Source: Strigomonas culicis (lineage: Eukaryota > Euglenozoa > Kinetoplastea > Trypanosomatida > Trypanosomatidae). Taken from it: 50,674 nt of DNA. Below are positions 43,996 through 50,674 of this stretch, piece after piece. The notes under the pieces were generated by a model, which worked only from the letters and a program-made list of their open reading frames with translations, searched no databases and was not told where the DNA came from. The stretch covers positions 10,001 through 60,674 of the forward strand of contig AUXH01000036.1 in assembly GCA_000482145.1 (NCBI GenBank), in the 5' to 3' direction. The position numbers were made by a program, and so were the translations under genes. Numbering within the stretch: the stretch's first letter is position 1; each line of letters starts with the position of its first letter.

Positions 43996-45555
43996 ATGGC
44001 GACGCCACAAGCCGTGGACGCCGTGGCGTGCGCGCGCGATGGCGCCCGTGCGGACCCCATTGCGCCCCTTTCTTTTGTCCCGCTGGCTGAGGGCAACCCG
44101 CACCTCCGCCGGCACCCCCACGCCGCGCAGCAGCAGCTCGCCGTGGTGGGGCGGCAGCTGGCGCCGCTCCTCGGCCCTGCTGCCTCGCCGGCGGCGCAGG
44201 CAGCACGATGCCGCGCGCTGCGGCACTTGTATCAGACGCTGTGGGAGCAGCGGCAGGGCGTGCCGCTGTTTCTGCAGCGCGAATGGCTCGACACCGCGCT
44301 GGCCATCGCCGAGGCGCTGGGCGAGAGCGGCGCCGCGCTGGCCTGGCTGCTGGACGACGGCGCGGAGGGCCCCAGTGAGGCCGGCGAGGCGGCAACCGTC
44401 GAGGACGAGTCGAAGCGGCAGCGCACGGAGGCGCAGGTGGCGGCGGACGACCTGGTCTGTGAGCCTCCCGCGCACAACGAAGCGAAGCGGCGCAGGCCCA
44501 AGGAGGGGCAGCGGAAAAAAAAGTGGAGTCTGTGGTTCGCCTCGAAACATAAGTCCAGCAGCGTCCATTACATGACGCTACGCACCTTTCTTCTTCCAGA
44601 GGAGATGGACAGCACCCCGCATAACAATGCCATCTACTGTATCTCCGCATCCGACGTGGAGAGCATGGACACGGCCGCCTTTCACCGCCGCACCCACATG
44701 TACCTCCGCTGCGGCGAGGTGGGCGGCGCTCAGCGCCCGGAGGCGGTGGGGGACTACGACATGTACGAGGGGCTGCGCTCGCTGCTGGCCTCCACTCCAG
44801 CCGCACCGGACGACGCGGATGAAACGCGGTCGCTCCTATGCCTCCTGGCGCGCGCCCCGCGGCGCCTCCTTGGCGCGGTGCGCTACCGCGTCGTGAGTGA
44901 AGTGGCCCTGCTGCGCCTCAGCCGCGCGGCGCCGCGCTGCACGCTCACGTGGCGCCTCCTCGCCGCCTGCTGCCACTATCTGTCGGGGGCCGCGCCGCTG
45001 TCGGCCGCCGACCGCACCATCCTGCGGGCGGTGGGGCTGTACGTCGAGCAGCAGCTGGTGCCGTACCTGCAGCTGCGCGACCGCGGCCTCAACGCGGCCA
45101 CGATCGTGTCCTTCCCCGTGCTCGCCGCGGTGTGGCGCGACCCATCCTACAGCCACGGCGCGCTCGACCTCCCGCTGCCGCCCGGCATCGGCGCTGGCGC
45201 CGCCACGCTTCGCGCGCTGCTGTGCCCGTCGGGGGCAGAAGCGCCGTCGGGGGGGGAGGTGGCCCCGCAGCACTGCAGCGAGCGCATCTACGAGGCGGTG
45301 CGGCGGGGGTGCGGGTGGCCCGCCGTCGAGGAACCGGAGGCAGCGGAGGCGGACGCAGGCGCGAAGGATGGAGCGGTGCAGCGGCTGCTGGCACTGGTAC
45401 TCGTAGGCTCTCCTGCGAAGGAGGTGAAGGAGGAGACGGATCTCCTACTGCGCTATGGGTCCGCCCCCCACACGTCGGCGTGGCTTCAGTTTATCCGACA
45501 GTTTCTGCTGCGGACGCCGATGGAAGCAATCGAGCGACGCGGCGCGACTGTCTAA
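43996..45555 (+). CDS. Hypothetical protein, possibly nuclear
   Basis: 519 residues from ATG 43996. The open frame extends 34 codons upstream, but a predicted acceptor (43967-43968) lies within that extension, so it is leader. An Ala/Leu/Arg-rich helical N-terminus (about 30-110) is followed by a charged linker with two basic clusters (ESKRQRTEAQ and AKRRRPKEGQRKKK, about 135-175) that could act as nuclear localisation signals. The central part reads SLWFASKHKSSSVHYMTLR followed by NNAIYCISASDVESMD, and the C-terminal half is helical with many Leu/Ala/Arg. No known catalytic motif, zinc ligand set or membrane span is visible. GC-rich codon use through the whole frame and the acceptor upstream support a real gene. 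I do not recognise the family. Confidence 0.8.
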   Translation: MATPQAVDAVACARDGARADPIAPLSFVPLAEGNPHLRRHPHAAQQQLAVVGRQLAPLLGPAASPAAQAARCRALRHLYQTLWEQRQGVPLFLQREWLDTALAIAEALGESGAALAWLLDDGAEGPSEAGEAATVEDESKRQRTEAQVAADDLVCEPPAHNEAKRRRPKEGQRKKKWSLWFASKHKSSSVHYMTLRTFLLPEEMDSTPHNNAIYCISASDVESMDTAAFHRRTHMYLRCGEVGGAQRPEAVGDYDMYEGLRSLLASTPAAPDDADETRSLLCLLARAPRRLLGAVRYRVVSEVALLRLSRAAPRCTLTWRLLAACCHYLSGAAPLSAADRTILRAVGLYVEQQLVPYLQLRDRGLNAATIVSFPVLAAVWRDPSYSHGALDLPLPPGIGAGAATLRALLCPSGAEAPSGGEVAPQHCSERIYEAVRRGCGWPAVEEPEAAEADAGAKDGAVQRLLALVLVGSPAKEVKEETDLLLRYGSAPHTSAWLQFIRQFLLRTPMEAIERRGATV

Positions 45556-45960
45556 AGCAGCCACTGCTTTTGTGAAAAGGAACTAGTAGGAATCGGTGGA
45601 GTAAATCGGTGCCAACATACATTGTATATTTAAAACTGAAAAAAAAATACATTTAGATATCAAGAGATGCAACGCGACACGAGTTCCTTTGTAGATATGC
45701 TGGCTGTCATTGGGATGACATGAGGCCTCTATGTTCTCTTCCATCCCTCCTCACTGTCTTCATCACCACTCTCTAGCTACAACGAGAAGAAAACAGGGGG
45801 AAGAAAGGTACTCTCCTTCTTATTGTTTGTTTATTTTCCTTTTGCGTGTGAAAGAGAGCGTACGCGCGCGTTTGTCTGTGTGTGTGTGTGTGTGTGTTTC
45901 TATTGATTGTTTAGCTCTCCGTTTGTTGTAATACCTCTAGCACTCTTCAACAAGTCTATC
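45556..45960 (+). promoter_or_regulatory. Intergenic region with candidate acceptors for CPSF30
   Basis: 405 nt, AT-rich, no gene. Pyrimidine-rich DNA at about 45818-45842 and a GT repeat (45877-45897) precede AGs at 45913-45914 (gtttag) and 45939-45940 (cctctag). The pyrimidine tract is weak compared with other genes here, so the exact site is uncertain. Confidence 0.5.
45877..45897. repeat. (TG)10 microsatellite
   Basis: Ten TG units between the pyrimidine tract and the candidate acceptors of the CPSF30 gene. Confidence 0.9.
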
Positions 45961-46788
45961 ATGTTAACCGACGACGCCGTGGACGCCCACTTCGCCTTCG
46001 AGGACGTCCTCCCGCAGGACGTGCTGAAGCCCGAGAAACGCATGGAGATCTGCCAGGACTATCAGCACGGCCGCTGCCAGCTCGGCGACAGCTGCCCCAA
46101 GCGCCACATCCTCTCCTCGAGCCGCACCGCGCTCGTGCAGGTGTGCAAACATTGGCTGCGCGGCATCTGCGCGAACGGCGATAACTGCGCCTTCCTCCAC
46201 GAGTACAACGACCGCTACGTCCCTGTGTGCGCCTTCTACGAGCGCATCGGGGAGTGCACGAACCCCGAGTGTCCCTTCTCGCACCACCTCGCGGAGAACC
46301 ACACGGCGGAGTGCGCCGCGTACCGCCGCGGCTTCTGCCCGGCGGGCCCGGCGTGCCGGCTGCGGCACGTGAAGAGCGACCCCTGCCCCTTCTATCTCGC
46401 GGGCTTCTGCCCGCTCGGCCCGCGCTGCACCGCCGGCCACCCGCAGCAGCAGCTGTACGACCGCCACACCGTCTCGCAGCGGATACAGGAGCGCATGCGG
46501 CGCGAGCGGCGCGGCGACCCGACGTTCAACAGCTCCGCCGTCTGCTTCCGCTGCTTCGACCCGGGGCACATCGCGACCAACTGCCCCGGCATCCAGCACA
46601 GCCAGCTGCTGCGCACCCTCGCGGAGATCGCGGAGCCGGGGCAGCCGGCCGTGGCAGTCAACGACGACCGTCGCGGTGGGCGCCGCTGCTGCTTCCACTG
46701 CGGCGAGGAGGGGCACACGTTCAAGGACTGCCCGCAGCAGCAGCAGCAGCACCAACAGCAGCACCACCGTGGCCGCCGTCGGCGTTAG
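45961..46788 (+). CDS. CPSF30: CPSF30 (CPSF4) mRNA 3'-end processing factor
   Basis: 275 residues from ATG 45961; the frame is open further up but without an ATG. Five CCCH zinc fingers follow one another: CQDYQHGRCQLGDSCPKRH, CKHWLRGICANGDNCAFLH, CAFYERIGECTNPECPFSH, CAAYRRGFCPAGPACRLRH and CPFYLAGFCPLGPRCTAGH. After a basic linker come two CCHC zinc knuckles, CFRCFDPGHIATNC and CFHCGEEGHTFKDC, and a Gln/His/Arg tail. Five CCCH fingers plus C-terminal knuckles define CPSF30, the poly(A)-signal-recognising subunit of the cleavage and polyadenylation complex. In trypanosomes its depletion affects both polyadenylation and trans-splicing. Animal CPSF4 has one knuckle and yeast Yth1 none; two are known from trypanosomatids. 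All zinc ligands are present. Confidence 0.95.
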   Translation: MLTDDAVDAHFAFEDVLPQDVLKPEKRMEICQDYQHGRCQLGDSCPKRHILSSSRTALVQVCKHWLRGICANGDNCAFLHEYNDRYVPVCAFYERIGECTNPECPFSHHLAENHTAECAAYRRGFCPAGPACRLRHVKSDPCPFYLAGFCPLGPRCTAGHPQQQLYDRHTVSQRIQERMRRERRGDPTFNSSAVCFRCFDPGHIATNCPGIQHSQLLRTLAEIAEPGQPAVAVNDDRRGGRRCCFHCGEEGHTFKDCPQQQQQHQQQHHRGRRRR

Positions 46789-47231
46789 AAGGGCAGAGGG
46801 TGAAGCCGTATTTCACCAGAATGTGTGTATGTGTGTGGGTGTGATTTTGGGGTTGTAATGAGATGGATTCTCTTCTCGCATGATCAAGTAAAAAAATAGA
46901 AAGTGAGAACCTTATTTACATCTAAAAAAAAAAGGCAAAGTGAACGACGATGAAAACTATGAAGAAAACCTCTCCTGTTGGCCATGCCTCTTGCGCGCTT
47001 TGTACATGTTTGTTATATCCTCTTCTCATATTCTCCTTTGATAGCTTTATCATCATAGAAGTCGTTCCTTATTGTAGTTTTAACTACTAATCAGAAGTAC
47101 AGAAGTGTAATAGTCATAGATATATATATATATATATATATAATAGAGAAACAGAGAGAAGCAAGAAGAAACAACATCATAACGAAAGCATAAAGATATA
47201 TAACAGAGGAAAATACTTTTAAAAAAAAAAC
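46789..47231 (+). other. Intergenic region
   Basis: 443 nt, AT-rich, no gene seen. It contains the TA repeat and a candidate acceptor: the pyrimidine tract at about 47016-47040 (tatatcctcttctcatattctcctttg) followed by AG 47043-47044. That would give a 5'UTR of about 190 nt for the next gene. Confidence 0.6.
47120..47142. repeat. (AT)11 microsatellite
   Basis: Eleven AT units in the presumed 5'UTR of the 47232 gene. It could form a weak hairpin in the mRNA. Confidence 0.9.
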
Positions 47232-48713
47232 ATGTTTTTTGCGTCACGCCCTTTTTGCATCCGTGCGGTGCGTGTGTTTATGCCAACAGAGGCTGTGCAC
47301 ACGGGTGGGCATAAAGGCTCCCCTGTGGTGTGGCTGGACCGCGGCCGTGCGCCAGGGGCGGCCGACGGCGATGAGACGACCGCAGCGCGGCTCAGTCGGG
47401 CGCTGGCGGAGCAGCAGCAGCAGCGCCGGCGGGAGAGACTGAAGGAGGAGGAAGCGCGCCGGCGCAGCTCGGTCGGCACGCACGCCATCCGCCCGCAGCG
47501 CGCCAAGGTGCTGCACGACATGCCCTCCGACCGGTCGCTGCTGGCGGTGCAGGCGGACTTCACAGAGTCCTACGGCCGCAGCGCGCTCCTTACGATGGAC
47601 TGCCACGCGGACAAGGTGGACGGCGATGACAGCACCACCGCGGAGGTGCCGCAGGACGGCGAGGCCAACGGGACCTCCGCCACGCTCCTGCACAACATCA
47701 ACGTCACATGGAAGGATTGCTCCGCAGCAGAGAAGATGCAGTTCGTCTGCATGAGTCCGCAGGGCCGTCGGAGCGCGCGCGCGCTCGAGCGCCTGATGGC
47801 GAAGCGGGAGGCGCCGCCGCCGGCCGCCGCCGCCACCCAGCGCGGCAGGCGTCGAAGAAATGGAAAGCGGAACGCGGCGGCGGGGCAGGCGCCGGCGGCC
47901 GCGCCGCAGGATCGGCTGTCGCGGCTGCTGCGGCACTACGCGGCGGCGGGGGCGCGGCGGCGGCAGGCCCAGACACCCCCCGGGCTCCTCGAGCCGCAGC
48001 CGGCCGGCAGCCCGCACATGGGGGCCGTCTTCCACCAGCACCACGCGGCCGCCGCGCCGGCGGACGGCGGTCTGAGTCCCATCCGCCACGCCGTCAACGA
48101 GACGAAGCGAAAGGACGGGCTGCGGCTGCGCCAGGAGCGGGGGAAGATGTGGGAGGAGCAGTGGAGCAGTCTGCTGCCCGCCGGCGCCGCCGGCGTGTAC
48201 CACCAGCTGAAGCGGGGCGGGGCCGCCCACAGGGCCTCCGTGGACTTCCGGAAAACGGTCCCTTTCAAAGCCAAATCGCCGCCCATCTCCCACGACGTTG
48301 TCGTGCTGAGCAACGAGTTTCGTCTCTTCAGTCCGCGCAAGGCCTTTGTGATGCGGCGCCTCGCCGCCGACCGGGAGGCGACCGCAGCAGCAGCAGCGGA
48401 CGGCGCGCCCTCGCGGCTGGCAGAGGTGCGCGCGCGCGCGCAGCAGTATTCGGACGAGTACGACGCCCACCTCGCACGTCTGCGCGCCGCGGAGGCGCAG
48501 CAGGCGGCGGACCCTGCCGACGCGACGGCGAAGGGGAACGGCACGAGGAGCGTCTTTTACCCTCGTGGGAAGAGCGCCGTCGACGCGTTTAAGGAGGCGC
48601 TATTGGAGGAGGAAGTCGCAAAGCTGAAGGAAGACCTCCGCTCCTTTGCCGGTCAGCTGCCACAGCTGGAGAGGGTCATCACCAAGGACTACGGAGGCCG
48701 GAAAGTGCGATAG
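47232..48713 (+). CDS. Hypothetical basic protein
   Basis: 493 residues from ATG 47232, right after an A-run; an internal ATG at 47280 (MPTEAVHTGG) is an alternative start. The first 16 residues (MFFASRPFCIRAVRVF) are hydrophobic and basic without acids, so the longer form might carry a mitochondrial import sequence. A Glu/Arg/Gln-rich helix follows (about 55-80), then Ala/Arg/Gly-rich low complexity with basic clusters (about 195-260) and helical segments near 285-320 and 385-425. The C-terminus reads DAFKEALLEEEVAKLKEDLR, then GQLPQLERVITKDYGG. Its composition recalls structural proteins of the cytoskeleton. No domain recognised. Confidence 0.78.
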   Translation: MFFASRPFCIRAVRVFMPTEAVHTGGHKGSPVVWLDRGRAPGAADGDETTAARLSRALAEQQQQRRRERLKEEEARRRSSVGTHAIRPQRAKVLHDMPSDRSLLAVQADFTESYGRSALLTMDCHADKVDGDDSTTAEVPQDGEANGTSATLLHNINVTWKDCSAAEKMQFVCMSPQGRRSARALERLMAKREAPPPAAAATQRGRRRRNGKRNAAAGQAPAAAPQDRLSRLLRHYAAAGARRRQAQTPPGLLEPQPAGSPHMGAVFHQHHAAAAPADGGLSPIRHAVNETKRKDGLRLRQERGKMWEEQWSSLLPAGAAGVYHQLKRGGAAHRASVDFRKTVPFKAKSPPISHDVVVLSNEFRLFSPRKAFVMRRLAADREATAAAAADGAPSRLAEVRARAQQYSDEYDAHLARLRAAEAQQAADPADATAKGNGTRSVFYPRGKSAVDAFKEALLEEEVAKLKEDLRSFAGQLPQLERVITKDYGGRKVR

Positions 48714-49395
48714 CACAGTGTGCTGCGATGAGCAGCCACGTGCGAAGTACTCGTCTCTTCTACTCAGTGCGCTACTCTGATTACTGTATGTTTAACTACT
48801 TTTTTTTTGTTCTTGTTAGTAATGTGAATGCTTTCTAGGATGGCCGAGACTATGTAGGAGCCTCATTCTGTCGCTATGAGTGTAGATTTACACTCTTTGA
48901 GACATTGTTGGTATTGTTGTTTCTGTGGCACTATTAAATCTCTCCCCCCTCTTGTTCTCTTTTTTTGTTGTTGTTGCTTTACCACCCCTTGGTGTTTATA
49001 AAGGTATTATACACCTACATATACATACATATATATAGTTATATTATCAATTATATCTTGTTCCCTCGTCTTCGGAAGGAATTGAGACCTCCATACAGAT
49101 TAAACGCAAAAGCTGAAGAAAAAAAGATAAAAGAAGGAAGGGAAAACTGCTTTCACTTTCTTTTTTGTTGTTTTGCTCTTTATCATTTTTTATTTCATCG
49201 TGGCTATTTTTTTGTTTTCAAATATACATTCCAATTCATAAGAAAGCAAAAGAAGAAAGTAAAAAACTTTCTATTTTATTTACAATCCGTCTTATCAGAG
49301 CCACCTCACTTATTGACGGCAGCAACGGCAGACCTGAAAGCAACTCACGAACATTAATTAAATACACATATACTTAAAAGGAAAAAAAAAGAACC
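48714..49395 (+). other. Intergenic region with candidate acceptors
   Basis: About 0.68 kb, AT-rich, no gene seen. The strong pyrimidine-rich stretch 49150-49222 is followed by AG 49241-49242. A weaker one ends at AG 49297-49298 (cttatcag), about 97 nt before ATG 49396. Confidence 0.6.
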
Positions 49396-50674
49396 ATGTT
49401 GGAGAACAGTGCAGAGGTCCTCTCCCCAGGTGTCAAGGAGATGAATTCGAACAACAAGACTGAGGAAAAGCCGGTAGAAGGAATTCAGTTCTCCCTCGAC
49501 CACATCGAGGAGCTGCTGAACCGAGGCCACGAGATACTGTATGGCGACAAAAATGTGATCTCTCCGAACTTCAACGCGAGCCCCGACGACTCTTCCATGG
49601 AGCATGTGCCAGCGACGCACCACATCGCCCTCAGTGGTGAGACGCCGACCGTGTCGCCCGGCAGCCACCTGTTGAACACCTCTGCCACGCCCAGCTCCCA
49701 CCAGCGCCGGCCGAGCAGCAAGCGCCGCAGCACCATCTCGGCGCCCCGGCGGGACGAGATCGCAGACCTACCCGTCTCGGCCCGCGCCAAGCGCATCAGT
49801 ATCATCAAGAGCCGCGGCGGCCGCGTCCCCGACATGGAGGAGGGCGTGGACCCGGAGGACCGCGCGCAGGACGTGTCCATGGCGGAGCTGAAGCGGCGCA
49901 TCCACCTCGAGCTGGAGGAGTACCGCCGCAACGGGCCCTTGATGACGCGCAGCAAGAAGCCGACATCGGAAAGCCGCCGCCGCCTGCGGACCCACAGTAT
50001 GCCCAAGCCGGCGCCGCGGCCCGTCCTGACTCGCCCGGTGCACACGGAGGTGCCCAAGGCGCGCTCCGTGCCGGCGCCGGCGCCGCGGAAGAGGCCGCAG
50101 CCGCAGCCGCTCCCGGTGCCCCGGCCGGTCCGCACAACGGCGCCGCGCGACGGCCGCGTGCCGGTGTGGGAGCGGCTCTATCATGAAGGCACCGCGCTGC
50201 ACGACCGGAACGGCTCGCCGCCGCCGGCGGCGGCGGCCCCGCACGCGGCGCGTAGCTCGAAGGTCCAGCGCTCCGCCATCCCCGTCCAGCGCTCGGCCGC
50301 TCCCGTCCAACGCCTGGTTGTCCCCGGCCACTACCTCTCCGGCCCCGGCCAGCGCTCCTCCCTCGCGGGCCCCGCCGCCGCCGGCACGCACGCGCCGGCG
50401 GTGGCCTCGCACCACGCGTCCACGACGCAGCTAGCCCACGCGCCGCCCGGCGACAAGCGCATCACGTCACCGCCCAAGGTGGGTCTGCCGAAGGTCCTGG
50501 CGCGTGAGCGGCCGCTGCTGAACGGCGCCGCGCCGCGCCCCGCGCGCCAAGCCCCCAACGCGCAGCGACCAAAGGCGGTCGCGCAGCCGAGGGGCGCGGC
50601 GGCGCGGTCGGTGCCGCGGCCGGCGCAGCACAAGTCGCCCGTGCCGGTGCCCACGAAGGCAGTGGCGCCCGCCG
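49396..50674 (+). CDS. Basic Pro/Arg/Ala-rich protein with WERLY motif, 3' end outside window
   Basis: The frame starting at ATG 49396 stays open to the right edge (426 codons) and is therefore partial. The N-terminal 60 residues are acidic to neutral with a helix (GIQFSLDHIEELLNRGHEIL). After a Ser/Thr-rich stretch comes a helical piece (MAELKRRIHLELEEYRRNG, about 162-180), then long Pro/Arg/Ala/Val-rich disorder. Around residue 255 the motif VPVWERLYHEGTALHDR appears; motifs of the form (V/F)(F/W)ERLY are seen in many flagellar and basal-body proteins of protists. Just after it, a short repeat of the form (K/P)VQRS.(A/I)P occurs three times (about 289-309). The basic, disordered make-up suggests a microtubule-binding protein, but this is inferred. 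Confidence 0.8.
   Translation, partial: MLENSAEVLSPGVKEMNSNNKTEEKPVEGIQFSLDHIEELLNRGHEILYGDKNVISPNFNASPDDSSMEHVPATHHIALSGETPTVSPGSHLLNTSATPSSHQRRPSSKRRSTISAPRRDEIADLPVSARAKRISIIKSRGGRVPDMEEGVDPEDRAQDVSMAELKRRIHLELEEYRRNGPLMTRSKKPTSESRRRLRTHSMPKPAPRPVLTRPVHTEVPKARSVPAPAPRKRPQPQPLPVPRPVRTTAPRDGRVPVWERLYHEGTALHDRNGSPPPAAAAPHAARSSKVQRSAIPVQRSAAPVQRLVVPGHYLSGPGQRSSLAGPAAAGTHAPAVASHHASTTQLAHAPPGDKRITSPPKVGLPKVLARERPLLNGAAPRPARQAPNAQRPKAVAQPRGAAARSVPRPAQHKSPVPVPTKAVAPA

Overview
This window reads as nuclear DNA of a kinetoplastid, most likely a trypanosomatid. The evidence is threefold. All recognisable genes lie on the + strand, head to tail and without introns, as in a polycistronic unit. Each is separated from the next by 300-900 nt of AT-rich DNA carrying pyrimidine tracts followed by an AG, the layout of spliced-leader trans-splicing acceptors. 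The protein content fits as well: a tripled domain resembling the flagellum attachment zone (FAZ) repeat, a kinetoplast-associated/H1-like protein, a CPSF30 with zinc knuckles and an RJL GTPase. Coding regions are very GC-rich and the gaps are strikingly AT-rich. I cannot fix the genus.

Layout. 1-4888: the 3' part of a P4-ATPase phospholipid flippase, entering from the left edge. 5698-6693: Lys/Ala-rich basic protein with a mitochondrial-type N-terminus. 7389-8813: unknown coiled-coil protein. 9253-9672: small single-span membrane protein. 10114-11675: double HotDog acyl-CoA thioesterase (ACOT9-like) broken by one frameshift. 12064-12825: RJL-family GTPase. 13127-14497: MYG1 exonuclease. 14862-17222: probable mitochondrial DEAD-box helicase. 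17544-18992: secreted/ER AAA+ ATPase resembling torsin. 19335-19940: UXT-type prefoldin-like protein. 20448-24743: coiled-coil protein combining a dynein-stalk-like microtubule-binding module, three FAZ-type repeats and a C-terminal membrane anchor. 25240-39747: 4835-residue helical protein, tentatively a ciliary central-apparatus component. 40413-43115: large protein ending in an acyl-CoA-binding domain. 43996-45555: unknown. 45961-46788: CPSF30. 47232-48713: unknown. 49396 to the right edge: basic Pro/Arg-rich protein with a 'WERLY' motif, running out of the window.

The genes do not form a pathway, as expected for a kinetoplastid polycistronic unit, where co-transcription does not imply shared function. 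Themes that recur are the flagellum and cytoskeleton (RJL, the dynein-stalk/FAZ protein, the giant protein, perhaps the last gene), mitochondrion (KAP-like, thioesterase, helicase, MYG1), lipid handling (flippase, thioesterase, ACBP) and mRNA 3'-end processing (CPSF30, which in trypanosomatids is coupled to trans-splicing at acceptor sites like those seen here).

The most unusual item is the protein at 20448-24743, which would physically join microtubules to a membrane. I saw no tRNA, rRNA, transposon, CRISPR or strand-switch region. Acceptor-site and intergenic calls come from reading the sequence, not from transcript data.
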